Below are positions 31,039-42,515 of a stretch of DNA of 64,000 bases, in pieces. The translations under genes were made by a program, and so were the position numbers. Source of the DNA: Dipteronia dyeriana (Eukaryota; Streptophyta; Magnoliopsida; Sapindales; Sapindaceae); NCBI GenBank assembly GCA_032871835.1, contig CM065295.1, forward strand, positions 27,104,501 to 27,168,500, read 5' to 3'. Within the stretch, counting starts at the first letter, position 1. Every line of letters starts with the position of its first letter. The notes beneath the pieces were generated by a model, which saw only the letters and a list, made by a program, of their open reading frames with translations, did not search any database and was not told the DNA's origin.

Positions 31039-32150
31039 TTAACAAATTAAAGTCAGAACTTGGAACCTTTTTGCATCTTGAGCGTGAGTAATGCTGTTGG
31101 ATGCATCTTGAGTGTGAGGCATGCAAATGGACACTCCCGTGTCAATCTCTCCGGGTTGGAAAAGACTTGACCTCAATTCCAAAATGTTAACATCACCATG
31201 ATAAGGAGACAAATCTGCTATATTGAAAGTTGGTGACACACCATAAGATTCTGGTGGCTCGATCTTGTATGCATTCTTTCCAATCAGCTGTAGGACTTTA
31301 AATGGACCATCAGCTCTCGGCTTCAACTTTCCATATTTTCCAGAAGGAAAGCGATCCTTTCTGAGATGAATCCAAACCGAATCTCCTTCTTTAAACTCAG
31401 CATGCTTGCGGTGCTTATCTGTGGCTTTCTTATACTTCTCATTTTGCTTCACAATCTTCTCTTGAACTTGAACATGCAACTTCTTGCTCTCTTTTGCCCT
31501 AGCTTCAGCATCTCCACTGAAATCTTTGATAGAACCAATGGGAACCAAATCCAAAGGGCTGATAGGATTCTTACCATACGCCACTTCAAACGGGCTATGA
31601 TTAGTGCTTTGGTTTTTTGAGCAATTGTAAGCAAACTCGATTTGAGGTAAGATCAAATCCCATTGCCTAATATTTTTTCCCACATAACACCTCAACAGAT
31701 TCCCCAAGCTACGATTAACAACCTCTGTTTGTTCATCGGATTGTGGATGATAAGATGAACTGAAATTGAGATTAGTACCAAGCTTCTTCCAAAGTGTACG
31801 CCAAAAATGACTCAAAAACTTTGAATTGCGATCTGAAACAATCGTTCTTGGAACACCATGAAGCTTCACAGTCTCTTTGAAGTACAAATCTGAAATATAA
31901 GAAGCATCGTTAGTCTTGTTGCAAGGAACAAAATGAGCCATTTTCGAAAATCGATCAGCAACCACCATGATAGAGTCTTTATTCCTTTGTGTTCTAGGTA
32001 AACCCATCACAAAATCCAAACTAACATCTTCCCAAGGAGCATGGGCTACTGGTAGCTGTGTGTATAACCCCGTATTTTGCCCATGAGTCTTCACCACATG
32101 ACATATCCTACATTGCTGCACATGTCTAGCTACATCTCTCATCATCTTAG
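31039..32150 (-). pseudogene. Gypsy integrase, main part
   Basis: The minus-strand frame (after the solo LTR) begins at MMRDVARHVQQCRICHVVK, supplying the CC of the zinc domain. The catalytic core has DFVMGLP and SDRNSKF (the two Asp) and Glu in QTEVVNRSL. A GPY/F-like C-terminal module (RADGPFKVLQLIGKNAYKI) follows. I saw no chromodomain. The frame ends near 31039 in CMPHTQDASNSITHAQDAKRF. The enzyme inserts the cDNA. This copy is split by a solo LTR and lacks matching LTRs. Confidence 0.85.
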
Positions 32151-33107
32151 TGATATGAACCTCACCAAGAGCAGTGAGACCCGGAACCAATATATGGTAA
32201 CGAAGGATCGTTTTCTAATTCAAGTTTATAAACAAAGAAAATAAAAAGGACCGCGACCCATTATCTATATGGAGATAAGAACCAACGGTATCAAGAAGAT
32301 TGTAGACGCCACACTCAAGAACAAGAAAGAAGGTGAGTGATAAGTCAAGGTTTGAACGCCACAAGGTAGAACCTTGATAAGTTCATAGTTCTATGAAGAA
32401 CCAAAGAGAAAATTATCTCAAATTTATTTCAATTCAAAATCTATTCTCAAATTACATCAATTGGTCCATTTTATACTAAAAATATCTAAGACCTAAAAGG
32501 GAATAAATATTAGGCAATTAATGCCTTACAATCAGGAAAATAAATGGAAACAACTTTAGAAAAATAAATAAATACTAAACTAGCAACTAGTTGATTTGTT
32601 CCTTATTTGGAAAGCTGAATTTGGGAAACAAATCAGCCATTTATTTGGAAAACAAATCAACTCTTTATTTGGGGAAATAAATAAAATAAGGAATATGCTG
32701 AAATTGGCAATATGCTGAAATTGAATTCTCCTCCAACCATACGTCGCCCAAAATATAGGAAATATGTTGAAATTCGGACTCCTCAACTCAAGTCTTCGCG
32801 CAATAAGTTAGATGGCCAAATTTTGACTTTTTGTGATCTGTTTTGTAGGACAGGGTCTTCATATCATCTGTAGATCTTGTCTTGGGCTTTCTGAAAACAT
32901 ATTATAATAGACGATCTGATTTCAGATGCTCTCTATAGAGGTCCACGAAGTTCAGCCCGAATTTGGTCTTCATGTGGGCAGAATTTGGACTTTAGCAACT
33001 CGGAATCACCCCATCATTTAATACTTCTTTGATCCTCTTGCTTCCTTTTAATTGACCCAATTGGAATATGCAATAGTTCCTTTGGTGATGCTTCTTGATT
33101 CTCATCA
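32151..33107 (-). mobile_element. Family A solo LTR (957 bp), TSD CTTAG
   Basis: It inserts in the integrase zinc-domain coding sequence and is flanked by CTTAG at 32146-32150 and 33108-33112. Two-promoter class, close to 8382-9334 and 24778-25731. Confidence 0.93.
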
Positions 33108-33993
33108 CTTAGGCCAATAAATATTTTCTTCCATAAGAGCAAGAGTCTTGTCTCTACCAAAGTGACCGCCCAAACCCGTCATGAGCCTCCATGATAATAG
33201 ATTGTCTAAGAGAACAATTAGGTACACACAAACGATTGGCCTTAAAAAGATAGCCATCATGCAACAAGAACTGCTCAAATGGACCCTTTTCACATTCTTT
33301 CCAAATTTTGCGGAAATAAATGTCACCTTCATGCAACTCCTTTAGAATCTCAAAGCCTATTACCTTTACCCCTAATGTGGACAACAGGGAATGTTTTCGG
33401 CTCAACGCATCAGCCACCATATTTTGAACTCCCGCTTTGTGCTTAATGGTAACGTTATAAGCTTGAAGAAATTCCACCCAAACCGCATGTCTTCTATTGA
33501 GCTTGTGCTGATTGTTGATAAACTTCAATTCTTCATGATCTGAGTAAAGTACAAAAGGCTTTGATAGGAGATATTGACTCCAATGATTCAAAGCTCGATA
33601 AATGGCATAAAACTCCTTGTCATAAGTAGAGTATTTTCTGTGAGAATCATTCAACTTCTCACTGAAAAATGCAATCGGTTTACCTCCTTTACTTAGCATA
33701 GCTCCAATACCCGAATTAGAAGTATCACACTCAACTTCAAAGACAATTGAAAAATCTGGAAGTGAAAGAATAGGAGTCTCGGTTACCTTTCTCTTAATGA
33801 GCTCAAAACTTTTTCTAGCACCATCTGTCCACTTGAACCCAACACCTTTTAAGCAATCGGTGATTGGAGCAACAATAGAACTGAATCCTTTGATGAAGCG
33901 CCGATAAAATGAAGCAAGTCCATGAAGAACTGATTTCTGTTCTGGCCAGTTTAGGATTGCATCTACCTTGCTAGGATCCATCTTTAGACACAA
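33108..33993 (-). pseudogene. Gypsy RNase H and integrase N-terminus
   Basis: The minus strand starts just after RT in a different frame. The connection region (FYRRFIKGFSSIVAPI) leads to RNase H with ECDTSNSGIGAML (Asp), STYDKEFYAIYRAL (Glu), LYSDHEELKF (Asp) and VADALSR (Asp). The integrase zinc-domain His residues (GLGGHFGRDKTLALM) follow after a frameshift near 33180. Active-site residues look intact, but the frame is not. Confidence 0.85.
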
Positions 33994-34753
33994 TATAGCC
34001 TAAGAAAATAAGGCTGGTAGTAAAGAACTTGCACTTCTTCAAATTAGCATAAAGTTTTTGTTCTCTCAATATGCGAAAGATCTGTTCCAGATGATGCAAG
34101 TGCTCTCCTTCATCCTTGCTGTATACTAAGATATCATCAAAGTATACAACAACGAAATGCCCAATACAAGGCTTAAGAATATGATTCATAAAGCGCATGA
34201 AAGTACTAGGAGTGTTAGAAAGCCCAAATGGCATAACCATCCATTCGTAAAGGTCATCCCTTGTCTTGAAGGCTGTTCTCCATTCATCTCCAATCCTCAT
34301 TCTAATCTGATGGTACCCACTTTGTAGATCAATTTTTGAAAAGATGGCAGCACCATGTAGTTGATCAAGTAGATCATCAAGTCGTGAAAGCGGGAAACGA
34401 TAATCAACTGTAATCTTGTTCAACATTCTACTATCAATACACATACACCACGCACCATCTTTCTTTAGTACCAAGAGGGCTGGGACAGCACATGGACTCA
34501 TGATTTCCCTTACCATTCCCTTTGCTAGGAGTTCATCAACTTGCCTCTGCAATTCTTCATGCTCTTTTGGACTCATTCTATAAGCCGTTTTATTTGGTAG
34601 CGCTGCACCCGGAACAAAGTCAATATAACGTTGGATGTCTCTTATGGGAGGTAGGCCTGGTGGTATCTCTTCCGGAACTACATCATTGAACTCATCAAGA
34701 ATAGACTTCATTACAACAGGTGGTTCATTATCAACCTCATTTTCTTCAACCAA
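33971..34753 (-). pseudogene. Gypsy reverse transcriptase
   Basis: A 260-codon frame containing the RT domains in order: [61 protein letters not shown], and the catalytic [12 protein letters not shown] (about 34130-34150). The [10 protein letters not shown] end is followed by a stop and frame change into RNase H. It copies element RNA to DNA in particles. Of the gypsy RTs in the window it is the best preserved. Confidence 0.88.
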
Positions 34754-34775
34754 AATAAGAGGTCACTACCCAACT

Positions 34776-35553
34776 TCAGCTCTCGGACTGAGTAAGTAAA
34801 CTACTGCCCTCATCTTTAGAAGATTTGGGAACACTTTCAGGCTTACTTGGCCCCAATACTATCTTACACCCATCTTTCACAAAAGAATAAGTGTGCTTGT
34901 ACCCATCATATAAGATACGTTTATTTACCTTTATCTCATTGTCTTTTTGAAGCCAAGAAAGCTTGTAAGGATGAGGATGCTGCACCATTTTCAGACCCAA
35001 CTTGTCCAACCATAATAGTGGAAACCACATTCTCAAAGCTCCCACTATCAATAATCACAACACACACCTTGCCATGAGAAGTGCACTTGGTGTTAAACAC
35101 ATTCTTTCTCAACCAATCTTCATCTTCTTCCTTACGAGCAACACTCAAGTTCCTTTGAATGATAAGTGACGAACCATGATCAGCGTAAGTCACATATTCA
35201 TCCTCTTCTTGATCAGCCTCTGAATCTCCCTCTATCTCCTCATCATTCTCTTTTTCAACCAATGAAACAATTATGCGATTTGGACACGCCGAAGCAATAT
35301 GGCCAAACCCTTGACACTTGAAGCACCTACGAGAACTTGTATTAGAAGAACTAGGCTGTTGTTGGTGCTTAGACACCACACCTTCTACTTTCGATGTCGA
35401 AACTTTTGCATTGGTTTTGGTTGCTGCAGTAGGCTTAGAACTCGAAATGCTTCCTTTATTAGCAAAGCCTTCCCTTGAACCATACTTAGAACCCCTGCTA
35501 CACATCGTTGAAAGTCCAATATGGCTGTAGTTGCACCACATTAGAAATCTCAT
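34776..35553 (-). pseudogene. Gypsy zinc knuckle and protease
   Basis: CFKCQGFGHIASAC zinc knuckle, an acidic linker (EKENDEEIEGDSEADQEEDEY), then the protease start VVIIDSGSFENVVS. A frameshift near 34940 moves to a second frame (HPYKLSWLQKDNEIKVNKR) that jumps straight to ILYDGYKHTYSF. Compared with the protease at 25951-27726, about 35 codons including LLGRPW are missing. The protease is therefore dead. Confidence 0.7.
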
Positions 35554-36182
35554 AATTCAAACCTCCAAGACAACGTGCAATGGTCTGCTCCTCTGGTTCC
35601 ATGAGATCACCTTTCAACATGAGGTTGTCAAATTCAGCTGTATTTTCCGCAATCGAAAGATCCTTTTGTCTGAAGTTCTGAATTTTCAAGAAAATATCTT
35701 GTCGATAATTGTCCGATAGATATTTGCTTGTCAATTCCTTTTTCATTTTAACCCAAGTCACAATCTTGCCCCTCCATTCTCTACTCTCTGTTTCTTGAGA
35801 TTCTCCCACCAAAAGGAGGTATGCTTTCAAAGTTTGATTGCCACAAGTTTCACATTTTTTTGTTCTGGAACTTCTTGGTATTTGAAGATACGAACCACCG
35901 TATTCAACCATTCTATGAACTCGTCAGGTTGCATCCTTCCTTCAAATTCTGGAATCTCAACTTTCACATTGAAAACACAATTTGCCTCATGATTTCTCAA
36001 GACATAATGCCTCAAATTTCATGGATGAGGAGTACTATCATCAGAAACATTGCTGTGCGTTTAATGGAAAGGATTATCATCATCACCATCATCTTCAAAT
36101 CCCTCGTTCTCATCACGACCACGATTCTCGTAGAGATGCAAGCGTTGTCGGAGTTGTTGGATCTGCTGCCTCAAACCAATTC
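35498..36182 (-). pseudogene. Gypsy gag, broken
   Basis: The minus strand from about 36180 encodes a coiled-coil-like N-terminus (RQQIQQLRQRLHLYENRGRDEN), an acidic patch, then the gag core (VEIPEFEGRMQPDEFIEWLN, QDLLS-type SIAENTAEFDNL, GGLNYEISNVVQLQPY), in pieces separated by stops and shifts. The family B LTR at 36183 cuts off the 5' end, so the primer site and 5' LTR are gone. Confidence 0.7.
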
Positions 36183-36890
36183 TGATGAGTACCAACCAGT
36201 TGATCACAATTCGGCTAAGGATGGAAAAGATCCAGATCCTTTAACCATTCATGGAGGACTAATGACAAGAGCTAAAACTAAAAGGATAAAAGAAGCCTTA
36301 ACTTGTTTAATGGGAAGCATTTGGAAGAAGCAAGCTAGTCAAGATTTGGTCAAGGTTCTAAGGATGCAAGAAGAGTATAAAATGGTTAACATGTTTCAAA
36401 CAAGTCCAAATCCCGAAGACAAGAGTCCAGCCTTGTTAGAATGAAGTATTCTAACCTATCTTGAAGAATAAAAGGCCATTCGGCCATGTTGGGTTTTGTG
36501 GGCCTATTTTGTAATTAGTTTGGGTTTAATTATATTGGGTTTTGTGAGCTTATTTTCTTATTAGTTTGGGTTTAATTGTGTTGGGTTTTGTGGGCTTATT
36601 TTATGAATAGTTTGGGTTTTTGTGTTGGGTGAGTTCATGTGTTCTTTGATTAGGAATAAGATGTTACAAAGGCTGAATACTTTATGGCCATTATTCATGG
36701 ACTAAATGTCATTTAGTGGGAGGTTACACATTTAATGGGCAGTTATATTTGTGTTGTATTGTCCTTGGCCTTTGTTCTATATAAACAAGGCTGTTTTTTC
36801 TATGAAGGGAGAGATTTGAGTAATATAAACTTATTTGAGCACTTTGTGAGTGTTTTGTTCTTAAGTTCTTGCATGAACTTTGGAACTTAT

Positions 36891-36968
36891 CAAGCTTATT
36901 CGGCTTGTGGCGTTCAACAACCTCAAAGTCTTTGTTTTGCCTTTAAACTTATCAAACTTCATAGTTTG
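36891..36968 (+). other. Tandem hairpin pair (family B)
   Basis: CAAGCT/GGCTTG (36891-36896 with 36902-36907, one G-T pair) and CAAACT/AGTTTG (36953-36958 with 36963-36968), each framed by ACTTAT and TGGCGT. Confidence 0.65.
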
Positions 36969-36998
36969 TGGCGTTATTGGGAAATCAAAGTGCTGTTC

Positions 36999-37793
36999 TG
37001 ATGAGAATCAAGAAGTCATCAAATGATCTATTGCATGTTTCGGTTGGGCCAATAACAAGGGCAAGTGCTAAGAGATTCAAAGAAGCACAAAATGACCTAA
37101 TTCTAGACACTTCGGCTGGTTTTGAATTGTTGAAGTCCAAGATAAGTCCATATGAAGACCAAGGCGCAATTAATGTCATCAAGGCAATTGATTGGGCTGA
37201 ATAAGGAAGACTTGGGCATGTGGCACAAGCTAGAAGAATAGTCAACTTTGACTGATTTATTTCCTTTTAATTTCCAAAGAATAATAGTTGATTTGTTTCC
37301 CAAATTAAGGAGCTGATTTGTTTCCAAATTTAGCTTTCCAATTAAGAAGCAAGTCAATAGTTGCTAGTTTAGTATTTATTTATTTCCGAAATTTGTTTGC
37401 ATTTATTTTCATGATTGTAAGGCATTAATTTCCTAATATTTATTCCCTTTTAGGTCTTAGATATTTTTAGTATAAAAGGGATCAATTGATGTAATTTGAA
37501 AAGAGATTTTGAATTGAAATAAATTTGAGAGAATTCTCTCTTTGGTTCTTCATAGAACTTGTGAACTTATCAAGGTTCTACCTTGTGGCGTTCAAACCTT
37601 GACTTATCACTCACCTTCTTTCTTATTCTTGAGTGTGGCGTCTACAACTTTCTTGATACCGTTGGTTCTTACTTCTTCATAGGTAACGGGTCGCGGTCCG
37701 ATAATATTCTTGTTTAAAAACTTGATTAGAAAACGATCCTTCGTTACCATATATTGGTTCCGGGTCTCACTGCTCTTGGTGAGGTTCATATCA
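36999..37793 (+). mobile_element. Family A solo LTR (795 bp), TSD TGTTC
   Basis: Inserted in the family B LTR with TGTTC at 36994-36998 and 37794-37798. Plus orientation, TATAAAAG class. The host LTR sequence resumes exactly. Confidence 0.94.
37571..37635 (+). other. Tandem hairpin pair (family A)
   Basis: CAAGGT/ACCTTG (37571-37576 with 37580-37585, loop TCT) and CACTCA/TGAGTG (37608-37613 with 37630-37635, 16-nt loop). Both are framed by ACTTAT upstream and TGGCGT downstream, as in family B. Confidence 0.65.
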
Positions 37794-37972
37794 TGTTCTA
37801 ATTAGATTTTATCATCATTCCATTGATAAAGTGATTAGTATAGTTTCTCTTACTTCAATCTTGAACGATCGGGTTTGTTTCAATTAGTTGGAGGGTGTTA
37901 AATTGCATTCCATATGTATCATAGCTCTTTAGCTATTGGGGTGTACGGTTGCTAAGTTAATGATTTCCATCA

Positions 37973-39868
37973 TAAAAAGAACCTTAACTCTAGATTAATT
38001 GATGTATATAAAAAGTATCATACTTTTTTTTTCGTGACGATTGAACTAGTATCCAATTGAATCCGTAAGATCTTCCAACCCAATCACGAACGTGAATCAC
38101 CTAGGAGTGTGGGCTCCCTTTCTTTAAATTGTATACCTGAGGATGGAAACAAACAAAATCTTCTTCTTTGTTACTCACAATAATCCTCCAAGAGAAAAAT
38201 CAAGAACGTCCGGTCACTTTTGAATTATCAATCAATTTGATTGAAACTCGTGTGAACCTTGATTTGATGTTGTACACAAAACCATTTTGATGCAAAGGAT
38301 ACTAGTGTACTATCGAAAACAAAAACGTTCCCTCTTTTCTCTATGCTTGGCCGAATTCTTCACACAATGAGTTGGCCGAAGTTTTTTTTTTATAACAATA
38401 AAAAAACAAATAAAAAACAACTTCTCACACCAAAAACAAAGGCTTGGTCGAAATTTACAAGGAGTATATATAGGAGACCAAATCCTCTCCTAAGAAGGAT
38501 TTACTTGGTGGTTAAAAATCCTTTCCTTAGGTAGATTTACATGGTGTTTAAGAATCCTTTTCTAAAAAGAATTCTATTCTACACCAAGACTACTAATCCA
38601 ACTCAATAGTGTATTTGTAACCATATTAAAGACTTACTAATATTTATTTATCTACTTATCAAATATAGTCTTTAATATTAATTAGACTATAAAAAATAGT
38701 ATAATTTTAGGAGACCATCTCCTAATAGAAAAAGATTTTGACTTTTAATTAAATAATTAATTAATCACCAAATTAATTAATTTTTATTTAATTAAATAAT
38801 AAAATAATATAATATAATAAAGCTATTCTAAATAGCCTTGCCGCCCAACACATATATATGGGCCAATATATTATTTTCTTATTTTATTAAATCCATTTGA
38901 TCTTTATAAAAAGTCCACATGTGAACTAGACCCATTCTTACAAAAAGAAACAAGTTCACATACCTCAATACAATTCTAGATTGACCCCTAAATTGGTCCA
39001 GTAGAATATATTAAGTGATCCATACAAGTTCGTTTTGATTGGGGATCTTGGAGGGCTATCTAAATTTAAGCTCGAATAGACACAACCCAATCACAATCAA
39101 CAAATGATTCACTTAGGTCCAATCTATTTAATTTTAGTTCATTCCACTAAAGAACTAAAATTGAACTCTTAAATAAAGATAGAATAAGTTGATGTTACTC
39201 ATTAGTACCATAGACAACCTTATTGGAGAAAGTGTATCCTCGTGAAGAATACCAGTAATCGCCAAGATCTCATAGACCGTCTATAGCTCTCCAAGTTACC
39301 ATATTTACTCATATGACCATATTTTGAACTTGGATATTTTGACTTGTCCAGAAGCCATGTTTCAATAGACACTATTGAAAACTTAATATTAAGATTTAAT
39401 ATCCAATACTTCAAAACATCCATATGATGATATTCTACTCTCATTTAATAAATGGAGCCACAATGTCCATATCTATTAATGAAGTCCTCTATCGAGTAAC
39501 AAATGAATACCACCAAACTATCGAGGATAGACTATGCTATATAATTGTACTCATTGATAGCTCAAATGATAACACTTGCAACCATAAGTCCATCATTTAT
39601 CTCAGGATTGAGATAGACTCTCCGATTGTCTTCAAATGAAAAACTTTTATCTATTGACGGTTCTAGATAAAGTATTTCATTGTGATCCAATTCAATGCAC
39701 CTAGTGCACTAGATTCTTTTGCCCAAAGGCACCATACTTTGATGATTTTAGACTCATCATAACACATTTGATCTCACTCAAATGCTAGCAAAAGAATCTA
39801 TAACTTTGATAAGATAAAGGCGTCCAACCTTTTATCTTAAGTTGTGAATATTATTCAAGACTAACTAA
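37973..39868 (+). repeat. Copia 5' LTR, both ends truncated
   Basis: It matches the 3' LTR at 44228-45939 for about 1.5 kb (CTTGGTCGAAATTTACAAG, AAGTCCACATGTGAACTAG, CCATATGATGATATTCTAC). It lacks the first ~60 bp seen at 29709 and the last ~210 bp seen at 45730-45939. At its left it abuts a family B LTR and at its right a LINE end. Confidence 0.8.
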
Positions 39869-40596
39869 TGGCATTTATTCAGCTGCGTCTGCTATGGAGT
39901 CTCTTAGAACCCCTCATCCTTTGTTTCTTGGTATAAAATTGTGTGGTTCCCGCAGAATATCCCGAGGATGGGTTTCATCCTTTGGTTGGCTATTAAAGGT
40001 AGGCTTTCTACCTTGGATCGTGTTCAGCGCTACGACCCTCAAGTTGTTACTACGTGTGTCCTTTGTAACTCTCAAGCCGAGACTCATGCTTACCTTTTCT
40101 TTGAGTGTTTTTATAGCAAAGTCATATGGACACAACTTTTGAATAAATATGGTTGTCTTGGGATTCATCTTAGCTGGAATGATCTTATTGATTGGGTGTC
40201 CATTCATTGGAAGGGAAGCTCCCCCTCCGTCATGACAAAAAAACTTTATCTTGCGGCTGTCGTCTATTTTATTTGGAGAGAGCGAAATTGTCATATTTTT
40301 AAAAGCTCTCGAAAATCTAGTCGAGATGTTGCCCAGATCACTACAGATACTATTCGTTGCCGGCTCTCTTCTCTCAAGTTGAAAAATTAGCCTCTCATCT
40401 CTAGTTATCCCTAGGTGGTGTGGGTTTGTGTTGTGCTCAATGCTCTTTGTAAAGCCTTTAGTTTAGCTCTTATTAGAGAGTTTGTTGTTTGAACGTTGTT
40501 TCTGGGCTTTGTGTCCCTTTCTTCCTAGGGTATGCCCCTTGTATTTGTACATTCCTTCCTTCTTTCTATGATACTATTTATTTACCCAAAAAAAAA
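39869..40596 (+). mobile_element. 5'-truncated LINE with zf-RVT domain
   Basis: The 3' part of a LINE. The frame at 39941-40390 encodes the zinc-binding domain that follows RT in plant L1-type ORF2 (VWFPQNIPRMGFILWLAIKGR, partly quoted; CVLCNSQAETHAYLFFEC). A 3' UTR and an A run (40588-40596) follow. An upstream frame shift separates SLRTPHPLF. No clear target duplication is seen, and copia sequence on the two sides is not contiguous, so a deletion accompanied or followed the insertion. Confidence 0.8.
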
Positions 40597-41261
40597 ATTG
40601 TTATGTCTATTCTTTAACAACCAAACTAATGAATCTACTCAGAAGCAAAGAGATGAGTATCATTAGTGGAAGTCTTCAGATGAGATGGCTAAATGTACGT
40701 TACATTATGGTCATCATCTCTGACGTGTTGCAACAACAACATGATGGAATGGAGACTGCTGCCGATATAATGATGTCTCTATAGGAGATATTAGCTATGA
40801 GGTCTAGGATGACTAAGAGAGAGGCAGTGACTACTTTCATGAATCATAGGATGAAACCTAGACAAGCTATGAAAGTGATAGCACATCTCAACATTGCTGA
40901 ACTGAATGATGCTGAGATAGATGATGAGACCAAAATTGACATGATTGTCAACTCACTATCAGATTCCTTTGATCAATTCAAGTTGGACTACACCTTGAAC
41001 AATAAGGAATGCACCTTGCAAAGCCTGATGCAAGATATTCAAAGCACCAAGATAATCCTTGTGAAAGGCAAGGGTAAAGAGATTCATATGCTTAGTAAGT
41101 TGCTACTGTTAAAAACCCATAAGAAGGTCAAGAGACAACAGAAGAAAAAACAACTTGAGCCTTCTTAGAAGGAGACCAAGAAAGTAACCAAGATCAAAGG
41201 AAAATGTTTCTTTTGTGGTGAAAAGGGTCAAAGGAATAGACTGAATAAGAATGAATTCAAC
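40597..41261 (+). pseudogene. Copia gag
   Basis: Open pieces at 40797-41168 encode the copia gag helix-rich core (MKVIAHLNIAELNDAEIDDE, then SLSDSFDQFKLDYTLNNKECTLQSLMQDIQ in part). A partial zinc knuckle CFFCGEKGQ follows near 41208, where the remaining Cys/His are lost to a deletion before integrase. The gag N-terminus, leader and primer site are missing. Confidence 0.7.
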
Positions 41262-42515
41262 TTGTATTTAGGCAATGGAGCGTTGGTGTCTACTAGTGCA
41301 GTGGGAGAAATTAGAATCGATTTTGATTATTATAGGCATTTAGTTTTAATAAACATTTATTATGTATCACAATTCAAGAGGAATTTAATTTCGATCTCTT
41401 GTCTAAATAAATTTTTATATTCGGTTACTTTTAATAAAAGTTTTATTATTAGTAAGAATAACAAATTTGTTTGTAAAGGTACATTGGAAAACGGTTTATT
41501 CTATTTGCATGGAAATATCTCTCACTTGTTAGACACGGAATCAATGGAACCTAATCATAAAAGAGTAAAATTATCAAAAGATGAAACCTACCTATGGCAT
41601 TTGTGCCTTGGTCATATTAACCTTAATAGGATTAAAAGATTGGTATGTGACGGACCTCTAAGTGACTTAAAGGTTGATGATCTACCAGTTTGTGAATCTT
41701 GTTTGGAAGGTAAGATAACCAAAATGTCGTTTATGACCAAAGACACAAGAGCCATTGAATGTTTAGGTTTGATACACACTAATGTGTGTGGACCTATGAG
41801 CATTCAAGCTAGAGGTGGATATGAGTACTTCAACACTTTCACGGATGATCACTCAAGATTTGGCTATGTGTATCTCATGAGACATAAGTCGGATGCTTTT
41901 GACATGTTCAAAACATTTAAAGCTGAAGTTGAAAATTAGCTTGAGAAACGCATAAAAATCTTGAGGTCTGATCATGGTGGAGAATATCTATCTGGTGATT
42001 TTCAGTAATATCTTATTGATAATAGGATAATTTCTCAATTTTTGCACCAGACACACCTCAACAAAATGAGGTGGCAGAAAGAAGAAATAGAACTCTTTTG
42101 GACATGGCTAAGCCTATGTTAAGTTATTCAACGCTCCATAATTCTTTTTGGGGATATGCTTTACAAACTGTAATGTAAATTCTAAACGATGTACTATCTA
42201 TGTCGGTTTCTAAAACACCGCATGAATTGTGGACCGGGTGAAAGCCTAGTTTACAGCACTTAAGAAAATTTGGATGTCATACGCATGCGTTAAAAGGAAA
42301 GACAGAAAAGATGGAGTTCCGTTCAGAAATATGCATATTTGTAGGGTATCCAAAAGGAACAAAAGGATGTTATTTTTATATCCTTCAGATCTTAAAGTAT
42401 TTGTTTCGACAAATGCTAAATTTCTGGAAAATGACTATATGAATAATTTTGTGCCAAAAAGTAGAATTGTCTTGAATGAGCTTTTAAGAGATACAATTCC
42501 ATATAAGGTTTCGTA
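41262..42515 (+). pseudogene. Copia integrase
   Basis: The pre-integrase zinc region (LWHLCLGHINLNRIKRLV, CESCLEGK) and catalytic core (DDHSRFGYVYLM, LRSDHGGEYL, and QNEVAERRNRTLLDMA after a frameshift near 42040) are all recognisable. The C-terminal region (RKFGCHTHALK) is also shifted. Stops occur near 41938, 42007, 42177 and 42240. The protease between gag and integrase is missing. Confidence 0.8.

Larger units (their letters stand above)
36183..37972 (+). repeat. Family B LTR carrying a family A solo LTR
   Basis: TGATGAGTACC to GATTTCCATCA, 990 bp after removing the inner solo LTR and its duplicated TGTTC. The first ~260 bp encode the pol tail (MTRAKTKRIKEALTCLMG). The TATA box is TATATAAAC near 36778. 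The left flank is gypsy gag and the right flank is a copia LTR. The flanking pentamers (AATTC, TAAAA) do not match, so this is a recombination product rather than a simple solo LTR. Confidence 0.88.

Noticed and set aside
36999..37030. Hammerhead ribozyme or retrozyme, because LTRs start (C)TGATGAG
   Set aside because: The CUGAUGAG-like start is not followed by a stem and GAAA core at suitable spacing in either family, so the match is only the LTR terminus.
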